From Owenweeksia sp. TMED14 (GTDB lineage: Bacteria; Bacteroidota; Bacteroidia; Flavobacteriales; Schleiferiaceae), in NCBI GenBank assembly GCA_949529985.1, contig CATIRS010000049.1:54367-118366 (forward strand): a DNA stretch of 64,000 nucleotides. Direction: 5' to 3'. Position 1 is the stretch's first letter. Each line of letters opens with the position of its first letter. Below are positions 56,469-64,000 of this stretch, piece after piece. Both the position numbers and the translations under genes were made by a program. The notes under the pieces were generated by a model. The model made no database searches and was not told where the DNA came from. It saw nothing but the letters and a program-made list of their open reading frames with translations.

Positions 56469-56867
56469 TTATACTCGACGTCGCTTTGGTGGACGACAAC
56501 CATTGTGAGGCATCGGTGTAATATCTACTATTTCCGAAACCTCTATTCCACTATTGTTTAAACTCCGGATGGCGCTTTCACGACCATTCCCAGGACCTTT
56601 AACATAAACCTTCACCTTCCGGAGCCCAGCTTCTAGGGCTGGCGTAGCAGCATTTTCTGCTGCCATTTGAGCAGCATAAGGGGTATTTTTTTTAGAGCCA
56701 CGAAAGCCCATTTTACCCGCAGATGACCAGGATATGACCTGCCCTTGGGTATTCGTCAATGCAATAATAATATTGTTAAAGGTAGAACTCACGTGAGCTT
56801 CACCCACCGCTTCTACTTTAACTTTGCGTTTCTTTGTCGTTTTTGTCGACTTAGTAGACTGTGCCAT
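56469..56867 (-). CDS. rpsK: 30S ribosomal protein S11
   Basis: Platform protein of the small subunit, 132 residues. The core shows [40 protein letters not shown] and [12 protein letters not shown]. It ends with [18 protein letters not shown]. The N-terminal 15 residues are rich in Lys, Ser and Thr. Confidence 0.98.
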   Translation of the reverse strand: MAQSTKSTKTTKKRKVKVEAVGEAHVSSTFNNIIIALTNTQGQVISWSSAGKMGFRGSKKNTPYAAQMAAENAATPALEAGLRKVKVYVKGPGNGRESAIRSLNNSGIEVSEIVDITPMPHNGCRPPKRRRV

Positions 56868-56878
56868 CAGTTAATTGA

Positions 56879-57256
56879 TTATTTGGTTACCTTCTTTTTA
56901 TTTGCCACCGTCTTTCGCTTACCCTTTCGAGTTCGTGAATTATTCTTGGTGTGTTGACCACGAAGTGGTAAACCTAAACGGTGCCGGATGCCTCGTTGAC
57001 AACCTATATCCATCAATCTCTTAATATTCAATTGAACTTCAGAGCGTAATTCGCCTTCCACCTTCACATGATCAGTGATATAGTTACGAATCTCTTGAAG
57101 TTGATCGTCAGTCCATTCCTGGACCTTGACATTAAAATCAACTCCTGCTTCCGTGAGTATCTCACGTGAGCGTGATCGGCCTATACCATAGATATAAGTC
57201 AATCCTATTTCTCCACGTTTATTTTTCGGGAGGTCAATACCTGCTATTCTCGCCAT
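56879..57256 (-). CDS. rpsM: 30S ribosomal protein S13
   Basis: Head protein that contacts the P-site tRNA, 125 residues. [20 protein letters not shown] and [13 protein letters not shown] open the protein. [20 protein letters not shown] and [18 protein letters not shown] form the tRNA-contact tail. It lies between rpmJ and rpsK. Confidence 0.98.
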   Translation of the reverse strand: MARIAGIDLPKNKRGEIGLTYIYGIGRSRSREILTEAGVDFNVKVQEWTDDQLQEIRNYITDHVKVEGELRSEVQLNIKRLMDIGCQRGIRHRLGLPLRGQHTKNNSRTRKGKRKTVANKKKVTK

Positions 57257-57276
57257 TTCTTTTTTCTAAAATGAAA

Positions 57277-57393
57277 TTAACCTTGACGTTGTTTAAACCT
57301 AGGATTCTTCTTGTTTATAATATATAAGCGACCTTTTCTACGGACAATTTTACAATCCGCGCTGCGCTTTTTTAGTGATGCTCTAACTTTCAT
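57277..57393 (-). CDS. rpmJ: 50S ribosomal protein L36
   Basis: Very small large-subunit protein, 38 residues: it starts [20 protein letters not shown] and ends NPRFKQRQG. Too short for an ordinary ORF search, but clear by sequence and position between infA and rpsM. Of the zinc ligands of the C+ form only Cys14 is present (CKIVRR, no second Cys, and no CxxH at the end), so this is a zinc-free form. Confidence 0.97.
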   Translation of the reverse strand: MKVRASLKKRSADCKIVRRKGRLYIINKKNPRFKQRQG

Positions 57394-57420
57394 AATCTTA
57401 TACTCTTAAAACAAATCTAT

Positions 57421-57636
57421 TTAGTAACGATAGGTTATTCGTGCTTTCGATAAATCATAAGGAGATAGCTCCAACTTGACACGATCACCCGGGAGTAGTT
57501 TGATATAATGCATGCGCATTTTACCCGATATATGTGCAGTAACCACATGACCGTTTTCCAATTCTACACGAAACATAGCATTCGAAAGATTCTCCGTTAT
57601 TGTTCCGTCTTGAGTTATACCTGCTTCCTTTGCCAT
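57421..57636 (-). CDS. infA: Translation initiation factor IF-1
   Basis: OB-fold factor that binds the 30S A site, 71 residues. [40 protein letters not shown] and [20 protein letters not shown], then YRY, cover the whole family. Its ATG overlaps the secY stop by one base (TAATG), so it is translationally coupled to secY. Confidence 0.98.
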   Translation of the reverse strand: MAKEAGITQDGTITENLSNAMFRVELENGHVVTAHISGKMRMHYIKLLPGDRVKLELSPYDLSKARITYRY

Positions 57637-58967
57637 TACATTGAGGTGTTTCTGCCACTCATACGACCACCTTCCATGAGGCCATCATAATGACTATTCA
57701 ACAAATAACTCTCGATCTGCATTAATGTATCTAAAACAACACCAACAATTATAAGAAGAGATGTTCCACCATAAAACTGTGCCCATTGCATATTAATTCC
57801 TAATGTCATGGCAATAGAAGGCATAATAGCAATCGTTGCCAATAATATTGCACCAGGTAAAGTTATTTTAGCCAAAACATCATCTATATAATTTCCAGTA
57901 GCTTCTCCAGGTTTTATACCTGGAACAAAGCCACCATTACGTTTCAAATCATCTGCAATTTGAGTAGTGTTTATTTGAATCGCTGTATAAAAATATGTAA
58001 AAATCAGAATTAACATTGCGAAAACAAAATTATACCAAAAGCCCTGAATATTACCAAAGACATCTACCATCCAAGTTGCCCCAGAACCTTCTAGTCCTGC
58101 ATACTGAACAACTGTCAACGGTACAAACATCAAAGCTTGAGCAAAAATTATGGGCATAACTCCAGAGGCATTTACTCGAATAGGAAGATAACTCCTTCCT
58201 AAGGACTTACTACTGCCTCCGGCTACTCGTTTCGCATATTCCAATGGAACCTTACGAACAGCTTGAGTGATAGCAATGGCGAATAAAAACACAAGATACA
58301 ATGCAACAATTTCTAGCAAAAACTTGATCCATCCCCCACCCGTCGGACTAAGTTGAGTTGCCACTTCTTGAAAAAAGGCTTGAGGGAAGTTTGCAATAAT
58401 ACCAATCATTATGAGCAGAGAAATACCATTTCCAACTCCTTTTTCAGTAATTCGTTCTCCTAACCACATCGCGAAAATAGTTCCCGCTATGATTACTACC
58501 CATGAAACAATCCAAAATGTGGACATAGGAAGTGTAATGTTTACTCCTTGATAAATCAAATTTGTTATGTATCCAGGAGCTTGAGCTGCCACGATAAGGA
58601 TCGTTAAATATCGTGTTATTTGATTTAATTTTCGTCGACCTGACTCGCCCTCCTTCTGCATTTTTTGGACAGCAGGAATTGCCAAACCAGCAAGCTGAAT
58701 AACAATTGATGCAGATATGTATGGCATTATACCCAACGCTAGAATAGATGCATTGGCGAATGCACCACCAGAAAACGCATTAATTAAGCCCACTAAACCC
58801 TCTGAGGCTTGACTCTGAAGATTTTCTAAACTACTAGGATCTATTCCTGGTAGAACAACGTTTGAACCCAAACGATATACCAGCAATAAACCTGCCGTCA
58901 AGAGTAATTTCTCGCGAAGCTCGGTTATGCCCCAGATATTTCTTAAGGTTTGGATAAAACGATTCAT
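57636..58967 (-). CDS. secY: Protein translocase subunit SecY
   Basis: Channel-forming subunit of the Sec translocon with ten membrane helices; 443 residues. [20 protein letters not shown] is helix 1. [20 protein letters not shown] and [20 protein letters not shown] are signature regions. [20 protein letters not shown] and [20 protein letters not shown] are further conserved loops. It lies between rplO and infA as in most bacteria. Confidence 0.98.
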   Translation of the reverse strand: MNRFIQTLRNIWGITELREKLLLTAGLLLVYRLGSNVVLPGIDPSSLENLQSQASEGLVGLINAFSGGAFANASILALGIMPYISASIVIQLAGLAIPAVQKMQKEGESGRRKLNQITRYLTILIVAAQAPGYITNLIYQGVNITLPMSTFWIVSWVVIIAGTIFAMWLGERITEKGVGNGISLLIMIGIIANFPQAFFQEVATQLSPTGGGWIKFLLEIVALYLVFLFAIAITQAVRKVPLEYAKRVAGGSSKSLGRSYLPIRVNASGVMPIIFAQALMFVPLTVVQYAGLEGSGATWMVDVFGNIQGFWYNFVFAMLILIFTYFYTAIQINTTQIADDLKRNGGFVPGIKPGEATGNYIDDVLAKITLPGAILLATIAIMPSIAMTLGINMQWAQFYGGTSLLIIVGVVLDTLMQIESYLLNSHYDGLMEGGRMSGRNTSM

Positions 58968-58968
58968 G

Positions 58969-59481
58969 TTATTCAGTAATTACTTTAGCAGGTGACTTAG
59001 GGTCAATTGAACCTTTGATGTTCTCTGCAAATTTTGACATTATCTCAATAGAACCTCCTGCATCTTCAATTCCTTTGGAAGCTGAAGCAGTGACCTTGTG
59101 AACATTAAATTTTAAAGAAGAGCTTAGTTTACCACGTCCCATTATTTTAACAAGGTCATGTTTAGAAGCTAAACCATTATCCATCAAGATCCCTAAATTG
59201 ATTTCTTTGACTGCTTTCTCATCGACAAGTTTTTGAATTGTATCCAAATTTATACCTCGATATTCAATCCTATTCGGGTTAGTGAATCCAAATTTCGGAA
59301 CCCTTCGCTGCAAGGGCATTTGGCCTCCTTCAAAGCCAATTTTTTTACTGTATCCTGATCTAGACTTAGCGCCTTTGTGACCACGCCCGGCGGTTCCAGC
59401 AGAACCACTACCCTCTCCTCGGCCGAGACGTTTTTTAGTAAATGTTGAACCTGATGCAGGTTTTAAGTTATGAAGTGACAT
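58969..59481 (-). CDS. rplO: 50S ribosomal protein L15
   Basis: Large-subunit assembly protein, 170 residues. [40 protein letters not shown] and [19 protein letters not shown] are typical Gly/Arg/Lys-rich N-terminal parts. [20 protein letters not shown] is the C-terminal fold. It ends one base before secY begins. Confidence 0.98.
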   Translation of the reverse strand: MSLHNLKPASGSTFTKKRLGRGEGSGSAGTAGRGHKGAKSRSGYSKKIGFEGGQMPLQRRVPKFGFTNPNRIEYRGINLDTIQKLVDEKAVKEINLGILMDNGLASKHDLVKIMGRGKLSSSLKFNVHKVTASASKGIEDAGGSIEIMSKFAENIKGSIDPKSPAKVITE

Positions 59482-59496
59482 ATTCTTAGTTACTAG

Positions 59497-59679
59497 TTAT
59501 TTAATTTCTTCGACAGAAACAAGATGGTTAACAGCGCGAACCATTCCGGCTATTTGAGCGTTGTTTTCTTTTTCAACACTTTGGTTGATCTTACGCAAAC
59601 CTAAGGCAATCATAGTTGCTTTTTGGTTCGGCGGACGATTTATAACGCTCTTTTTTTGAGTGATCTTAATACGTGCCAT
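59497..59679 (-). CDS. rpmD: 50S ribosomal protein L30
   Basis: Small large-subunit protein, 60 residues. It reads [20 protein letters not shown] and [20 protein letters not shown], then [17 protein letters not shown]. It lies between rpsE and rplO. Confidence 0.97.
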   Translation of the reverse strand: MARIKITQKKSVINRPPNQKATMIALGLRKINQSVEKENNAQIAGMVRAVNHLVSVEEIK

Positions 59680-59687
59680 AATCTAGG

Positions 59688-60209
59688 TTATTTACCGTTA
59701 AAAACTTGTGAAACAGTTATTCCTCTTGACTGGGCCACTTGCTTCGCATCTCTTAAGGAATGAAGAGCTTCAAAAGTTGCCTTTACCAAGTTATGTGGAT
59801 TTGATGAGCCTTTTGACTTAGCCAAAACATCATGAACGCCAACACACTCAAGAACATGTCTCATAGAACCACCTGCGATAACTCCAGTTCCAGATGATGC
59901 GGGGCGAAGAAATACTTTTGCACCTCCAAACTTTCCATCTTGCTCATGCGGAAGTGTAGCTTTTACTATCGGAAATCTGTACAGATTTTTCTTAGCATCT
60001 TCAATTCCTTTATTGACTGCTTCGGAAACCTCTTTACTTTTTCCCAGACCATATCCGCCGATTCCATTTTCATCACCAACGACCACGATCGCAGTAAATC
60101 CAAACGTTCGACCACCCTTGGTGACTTTAGTAACACGTTGAACGCCAACAAGACGATCTACAAGCTCAAGACCACTTGGTTTTACTTTTTTTGCATTTTT
60201 ATCTTTCAT
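59688..60209 (-). CDS. rpsE: 30S ribosomal protein S5
   Basis: Accuracy-related small-subunit protein, 173 residues. Landmarks are [20 protein letters not shown] and [40 protein letters not shown] and [20 protein letters not shown] follow. All conserved. It lies between rplR and rpmD. Confidence 0.98.
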   Translation of the reverse strand: MKDKNAKKVKPSGLELVDRLVGVQRVTKVTKGGRTFGFTAIVVVGDENGIGGYGLGKSKEVSEAVNKGIEDAKKNLYRFPIVKATLPHEQDGKFGGAKVFLRPASSGTGVIAGGSMRHVLECVGVHDVLAKSKGSSNPHNLVKATFEALHSLRDAKQVAQSRGITVSQVFNGK

Positions 60210-60217
60210 ATCCTAAA

Positions 60218-60574
60218 TCAGAATTTCAGTCCAGCTTCACGCGCTCCATCAGCCAAAGACTTTATACGTCCATGGTACAAGTAACCACCACGATCAAATG
60301 AAACGGCTTCAACACCAACTTCCTTTGCAACTTCGGCAATTATTTTCCCCACTTGGAATGCACGCTCAATTTTTGTTCCTACCATCGCCTCTCCATTCTT
60401 TGATAATGAAGTGGCAGTCCCTAGGGTTGTACCATTCACATCATCGATGAGTTGCGCGTATATTTCTTTACTACTTCTATAAACGGCCAATCTAGGACGT
60501 ATATCAGTTCCTTTCACCACATTGCGTATCCGCATATGTATGCGTTGTCTACGATTCATTTTTTTTGTTGCCAT
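60218..60574 (-). CDS. rplR: 50S ribosomal protein L18
   Basis: 5S rRNA-binding protein, 118 residues. It shows [40 protein letters not shown], and [20 protein letters not shown], then REAGLKF. It lies between rplF and rpsE. Confidence 0.98.
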   Translation of the reverse strand: MATKKMNRRQRIHMRIRNVVKGTDIRPRLAVYRSSKEIYAQLIDDVNGTTLGTATSLSKNGEAMVGTKIERAFQVGKIIAEVAKEVGVEAVSFDRGGYLYHGRIKSLADGAREAGLKF

Positions 60575-60588
60575 GATCCTTTACTTTG

Positions 60589-61140
60589 CTACTTAGCAGC
60601 AGATTTACCAGCTTTTTTACGAACAATTTCACCTACATATCGAACACCCTTTCCTTTATAAGGCTCAGGCTTTCGTAATGATCGAATTTTTGAAGCAATC
60701 ATTCCTACTAACTGCTTATCTAGAGAAGTCAATTCAATAATAGGATTCTTACCTTTTTCACTTACCGTATTTAACTTTACTTCGGATGGGATCTGCATAC
60801 TAATATTATGAGAAAAACCTAAAGCTAAATCTAAAACCTGACCTCGGTTGGTAGCTCTAAAACCGACACCTACAAGCTCTAATTTCTTTGTCCAACCTTC
60901 ACTGACTCCCATGACCATGTTAAAGATCAATGATCGATAAAGACCATGAACCGCACGATGCGTCTTAGAGTCTGATGGACGCTCTAGAGTCACAACATTA
61001 TCATTGATAAGAACACGTATATCATCAGTCAACATTTGACTTAACGTACCACCCTTACCTTCTACAGTAACAACAGAATCCTGAACCCTGACGGTAACGT
61101 CAGAAGGAATATCTATTGGAGATTTACCAATTCTTGACAT
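60589..61140 (-). CDS. rplF: 50S ribosomal protein L6
   Basis: Large-subunit protein near the factor-binding site, 183 residues. SRIGKSPIDIPSDVTVRVQD begins it. GLYRSLIFNMVMGVSEGWTK and KLELVGVGFRATNRGQVLDL follow. IRSLRKPEPYKGKGVRYVGE is the conserved C-terminal loop. Confidence 0.98.
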   Translation of the reverse strand: MSRIGKSPIDIPSDVTVRVQDSVVTVEGKGGTLSQMLTDDIRVLINDNVVTLERPSDSKTHRAVHGLYRSLIFNMVMGVSEGWTKKLELVGVGFRATNRGQVLDLALGFSHNISMQIPSEVKLNTVSEKGKNPIIELTSLDKQLVGMIASKIRSLRKPEPYKGKGVRYVGEIVRKKAGKSAAK

Positions 61141-61153
61141 TATCTATATCTTA

Positions 61154-61552
61154 TTAATAAACGTAACATATAATCTCACCGCCAATATTTTTAGCGCGTG
61201 CATCTTTATCCGTCATCATTCCCTGCGATGTACTAATGATTGCAATCCCTAAGCCATTTTTTACACGAGGTAAGTTTGAAGATGATTTATAATTCCGGAG
61301 ACCAGGACTTGACGCTCGATCAATTCCTCGAATAACAGGACGCTTTGAAGACTTTTCATACTTCAAAGCAACCTTGAGAGTCCCTTGGGCATTATCGGAT
61401 GCCACTTTATAACTTGATATGTAGCCTTGATCATGCAAAATTCGCGCAATCTCGGCTTTAACATTACTTGCAGGAAGCTCAACAACTTGGTGACCTGCTT
61501 TTGCACCATTACGTAGGCGCGTTAAAAAATCTGCTATAGGATCTGTATACAT
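61154..61552 (-). CDS. rpsH: 30S ribosomal protein S8
   Basis: Binds the central domain of 16S rRNA, 132 residues from ATG 61552 (MYTDPIADFLTRLRNGAKAG). A longer frame from 61594 overlaps rpsN and is not needed. The C-terminal GIAIISTSQGMMTDKDARAK with NIGGEIICYVY is the conserved RNA-contact part. Confidence 0.97.
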   Translation of the reverse strand: MYTDPIADFLTRLRNGAKAGHQVVELPASNVKAEIARILHDQGYISSYKVASDNAQGTLKVALKYEKSSKRPVIRGIDRASSPGLRNYKSSSNLPRVKNGLGIAIISTSQGMMTDKDARAKNIGGEIICYVY

Positions 61553-61571
61553 CTTATTCGTATTGTAAAAA

Positions 61572-61841
61572 TTACCAACTACACTTTTTAACACCTGGAA
61601 TTAATCCAGATAAAGCCATTTCACGAAATGTCACTCGAGACAAACCAAATTGGCGCATGTAACCTCTAGGGCGACCAGTTAGTTTACAACGATTATGTAA
61701 ACGAACGGGTGATGCGTTTTTCGGTAATCGTTGCAATCCAGCATAATCACCGGCATCTTTCAATGCGCCGCGTTTTGCTGCATATCGAGCAACTATCGCT
61801 TGTCTTTTACGCTCTCGCGCTTTCATCGATTCTTTGGCCAT
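61572..61841 (-). CDS. rpsN: 30S ribosomal protein S14
   Basis: Head protein, 89 residues. [20 protein letters not shown] and [20 protein letters not shown], then [20 protein letters not shown], give the family; the end is [11 protein letters not shown]. This is the longer, zinc-independent class: the CxxC pairs of the short class are missing. Confidence 0.98.
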   Translation of the reverse strand: MAKESMKARERKRQAIVARYAAKRGALKDAGDYAGLQRLPKNASPVRLHNRCKLTGRPRGYMRQFGLSRVTFREMALSGLIPGVKKCSW

Positions 61842-61844
61842 ATT

Positions 61845-62384
61845 TTATTTCTTAAAAGGCATTCCAAATTGCTGGAGAAGCGCCTTGCACTCCATATCTG
61901 TCTTCGCAGTAGAAACAAAAGTTATATCCATTCCTGATATGCGACTTACTTTATCAATCTCGATTTCTGGGAAAATAATCTGCTCAGTAATTCCAAAAGT
62001 AAAGTTACCTCTACCGTCAAAGCCTTCTTTAATCCCTTGGAAGTCTCGTATGCGGGGTAATGATGACACCAGCAAACGCTCAAGAAAATCAAACATTTTC
62101 ACACCCCTTAGAGTTACTCTTGCACCAACAGGCATTCCCTTTCTTAATTTAAAATTCGAAATATCTTTTTTCGATTTAGTTGCAACAGCTCTTTGACCTG
62201 CTATAATGGTCATTTCTTCAACAGCGGAATCTACCAATTTCTTATCAGAAACAGCAGCACCAATACCTTGACTCAATATTATTTTCTCTAGGCGTGGCAC
62301 CTGAAGATCATGAGAGTATCCAAACTGTTCCTTCATCGCAGGAACAACTTTAGTATGAAAATCGACTTTTAATTTTGGTTCCAT
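61845..62384 (-). CDS. rplE: 50S ribosomal protein L5
   Basis: 5S rRNA-binding and P-tRNA-contact protein, 179 residues. [40 protein letters not shown] and [20 protein letters not shown] are family blocks. ATG 62384 overlaps the rplX stop by one base (TGATG), so translation is coupled. A GTG one codon upstream is less likely. Confidence 0.98.
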   Translation of the reverse strand: MEPKLKVDFHTKVVPAMKEQFGYSHDLQVPRLEKIILSQGIGAAVSDKKLVDSAVEEMTIIAGQRAVATKSKKDISNFKLRKGMPVGARVTLRGVKMFDFLERLLVSSLPRIRDFQGIKEGFDGRGNFTFGITEQIIFPEIEIDKVSRISGMDITFVSTAKTDMECKALLQQFGMPFKK

Positions 62385-62701
62385 CACTTAATAGTATCAC
62401 CAGTTTTTTTGGAGAAACGATTTGTTTCACCTTTCTCATTAACTTTTCGTCCCACACGGGTAGGATTACCAGCACCATCCACCAACATCAAGTTAGAAAT
62501 ATGAATAGGTGCTTCCATTTTAGCAATTCCCCCTTGAGGACTTGTTGCAGACGGTTTTTGATGTTTTGTAACCATGTTTAAACCTTCCACAACAGCACGT
62601 TGCTGTTTGGGAATCATCCGGATAATTTTACCCGACTTACCTTTTGAAGTACCAGCAATTACCATTACCGTATCCCCTGTTTTTATATGAAACTTTGCCA
62701 T
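62384..62701 (-). CDS. rplX: 50S ribosomal protein L24
   Basis: Assembly initiator protein of the large subunit with a KOW motif, 105 residues. [20 protein letters not shown] and [20 protein letters not shown], then [20 protein letters not shown], are diagnostic. Stop overlaps rplE start. Confidence 0.98.
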   Translation of the reverse strand: MAKFHIKTGDTVMVIAGTSKGKSGKIIRMIPKQQRAVVEGLNMVTKHQKPSATSPQGGIAKMEAPIHISNLMLVDGAGNPTRVGRKVNEKGETNRFSKKTGDTIK

Positions 62702-62715
62702 CTTATATTATAATC

Positions 62716-63084
62716 TTAAAGCACCTCTGGTGCCAAGGAAACAATTTTCATAAACTGCTTGTCGCGTAACTCTCTAGCCACAGGACCGAAAACGCGAGTA
62801 CCGCGCATCTCACCTGTTGGGTTCAAAAGAACACAAGCATTATCATCGAAACGGATATATGATCCATCAGGACGTCGAACTTCTTTTTTAGTACGAACAA
62901 CAACTGCAGTAGCTACAGTGCCTTTTTTCGCGCTACCAGATGGCATAGCCTGCTTAATAGTGACAACAATTTTATCACCAACACTTGCATAACGACGTTT
63001 GGTTCCACCAAGAACACGAATAACCAAAACTTCTTTGGCACCAGTGTTATCTGCAACTCGTAAACGGGATTCTGTTTGTAACAT
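62716..63084 (-). CDS. rplN: 50S ribosomal protein L14
   Basis: Large-subunit protein at the subunit interface, 122 residues. [40 protein letters not shown] and [20 protein letters not shown] are nearly invariant in bacteria. Confidence 0.98.
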   Translation of the reverse strand: MLQTESRLRVADNTGAKEVLVIRVLGGTKRRYASVGDKIVVTIKQAMPSGSAKKGTVATAVVVRTKKEVRRPDGSYIRFDDNACVLLNPTGEMRGTRVFGPVARELRDKQFMKIVSLAPEVL

Positions 63085-63085
63085 C

Positions 63086-63346
63086 TTATTTAGCTCTTTC
63101 TATAATTTCTATTACCCGCCAAACCTTTGTCTTACTCATCGGCCGTGTTTCCATAATTTTCACAGTGTCTCCACTATTACAATCGTTAGCCTCATCATGA
63201 GCATGAAACTTATTAGTATATGTTATAAACTTGCCATACATGGGGTGTTTAACACGTCGTGAAACCTTGACAGTCACAGTTTTATCCATAGAACTACTGG
63301 TCACAACACCAATTCGCTCTTTACGTAAATTTCGTTTAACTTCCAT
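63086..63346 (-). CDS. rpsQ: 30S ribosomal protein S17
   Basis: 16S rRNA-binding OB-fold protein, 86 residues from ATG 63346 ([20 protein letters not shown]), which matches relatives. Two earlier in-frame starts (ATG 63352 and GTG 63355) cannot be excluded. [20 protein letters not shown] and [20 protein letters not shown] are conserved. Confidence 0.95.
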   Translation of the reverse strand: MEVKRNLRKERIGVVTSSSMDKTVTVKVSRRVKHPMYGKFITYTNKFHAHDEANDCNSGDTVKIMETRPMSKTKVWRVIEIIERAK

Positions 63347-63355
63347 CAACATCAC

Positions 63356-63547
63356 TTATTTCGAATTACGATTAGCCAATTCCATAGTAAGGCGCGCCAC
63401 GATCTTTCGAGTACTGGCAATTCTCATTGGGTTTTCTAATGGACTAATACGATTTTTCATTTTCATATCTGAGAGTTCATTGCTCAAAACACTAAATTGC
63501 TTTGAAAGCTCTTCCTCACTTAAATTCCGGATCTCATTCATTTTCAT
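63356..63547 (-). CDS. rpmC: 50S ribosomal protein L29
   Basis: Exit-tunnel protein, 63 residues of two helices: MNEIRNLSEEELSKQFSVLS and IASTRKIVARLTMELANRNS. It lies between rplP and rpsQ, as usual. Confidence 0.97.
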   Translation of the reverse strand: MKMNEIRNLSEEELSKQFSVLSNELSDMKMKNRISPLENPMRIASTRKIVARLTMELANRNSK

Positions 63548-63558
63548 AATGCTGTATA

Positions 63559-63984
63559 TTAAGAATTTGTAACTAAATCACGACGAGTAACCAACTTTGT
63601 TTTCACAGGCAACTTTTGTGCAGCCAACCTCAGTGCTTCAATAGCAACCTCTTTTGAAACACCATCACACTCAAACAACATCCGACCAGGTCTAATAACA
63701 GCAGCCCAGTACTCAACATTACCTTTACCTTTACCCATTCGAACCTCTAGCGGCTTTTTTGTAATCGGTTTATCGGGGAATATTCTTATCCATAATTGGC
63801 CTTCACGCTTCATATAACGCGTTGCAGCAATACGAGCAGCTTCTATTTGACGCGCAGTCATCCAAACCTCTTGCATCGATTTGATACCATACTCTCCAAA
63901 GGAAAGAGTAGCACCTCGTTGTGCATTTCCTTTCATTTTACCCTTGTGGGTTTTACGAAATTTCGTTTTCTTAGGTTGTAACAT
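63559..63984 (-). CDS. rplP: 50S ribosomal protein L16
   Basis: Large-subunit protein near the A site, 141 residues. [40 protein letters not shown] and [20 protein letters not shown] are diagnostic. It is the first complete gene of the operon in this window. The 16 bases upstream to the edge would be the end of rpsC, but too little remains to name it. Confidence 0.98.
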   Translation of the reverse strand: MLQPKKTKFRKTHKGKMKGNAQRGATLSFGEYGIKSMQEVWMTARQIEAARIAATRYMKREGQLWIRIFPDKPITKKPLEVRMGKGKGNVEYWAAVIRPGRMLFECDGVSKEVAIEALRLAAQKLPVKTKLVTRRDLVTNS

Positions 63985-64000
63985 ATCTCTTTTTGCGAAT

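Overview
This A+T-rich window comes from a Bacteroidota chromosome, most likely a marine-type member of the order Flavobacteriales. The evidence is the gene order rplQ-carA-eno-gltA after the ribosomal operon, a type IX secretion (T9SS)-like C-terminal tail on one exported protein, a DUF3822-rsmD pair, an S20/tRNA-Glu/proS neighbourhood, near absence of Shine-Dalgarno sites, and repeated TAnnTTTG (-7 type) promoter boxes. Genus cannot be told from the sequence alone.

Layout. 1-1.7 kb: 5' part of aconitase B, cut by the window edge. 1.9-8.9 kb: surface-glycan region with a T9SS-like secreted protein, an orphan MacB/FtsX-type permease, a Wzm/Wzt-type polysaccharide ABC exporter, a sulfotransferase and two family-2 glycosyltransferases. 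8.9-12.6 kb: NADP-isocitrate dehydrogenase, dnaX split by a 13-A run, and a carotenoid-pathway membrane protein. 12.9-14.1 kb: rpsF-rpsR-rplI with a terminator. 14.1-17.6 kb: O-antigen-ligase/TPR protein, xth, and a lipoprotein. 17.6-21 kb: icmF, the fused acyl-CoA mutase with its GTPase chaperone. 21.1-21.8 kb: a decayed HAD phosphatase. 21.8-25.7 kb: RecD-like helicase, a pilin-like membrane protein, DUF3822, rsmD and rdgB. 25.7-29.9 kb: a tightly overlapping trio of LysR regulator, FemAB/GNAT-like transferase, and a 767-residue fusion of UDP-GlcNAc 2-epimerase with a polysaccharide-deacetylase module. 30-32 kb: rpsT, tRNA-Glu and proS. 32.3-46.1 kb: secreted BNR-propeller protein, FabH-like synthase, folE-cysS-yidD, lgt, DUF192, a second BNR protein, pepE, gpmI, map and a methyltransferase. 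46.1-50.4 kb: CT398-like coiled-coil protein, NIF3-like protein and ribosomal protein S1 with a (PAAKK)n tract. 50.5-54.2 kb: mitochondrial-like citrate synthase, enolase and carA. 54.3-64 kb: the S10/spc/alpha ribosomal operon from rplP to rplQ, all on the minus strand.

How the genes fit together. Aconitase, isocitrate dehydrogenase and citrate synthase give three TCA-cycle steps; enolase and GpmI give two adjacent glycolytic steps. The polysaccharide exporter, sulfotransferase, glycosyltransferases, Wzy/ligase-type protein and the epimerase-deacetylase fusion suggest investment in a modified, perhaps sulfated, cell-surface glycan. Most of the rest is housekeeping. The most notable observations are the dnaX A13 slippage site, where both non-tau frames stop within a few codons, the epimerase-deacetylase fusion operon, and the S1 repeat tract.
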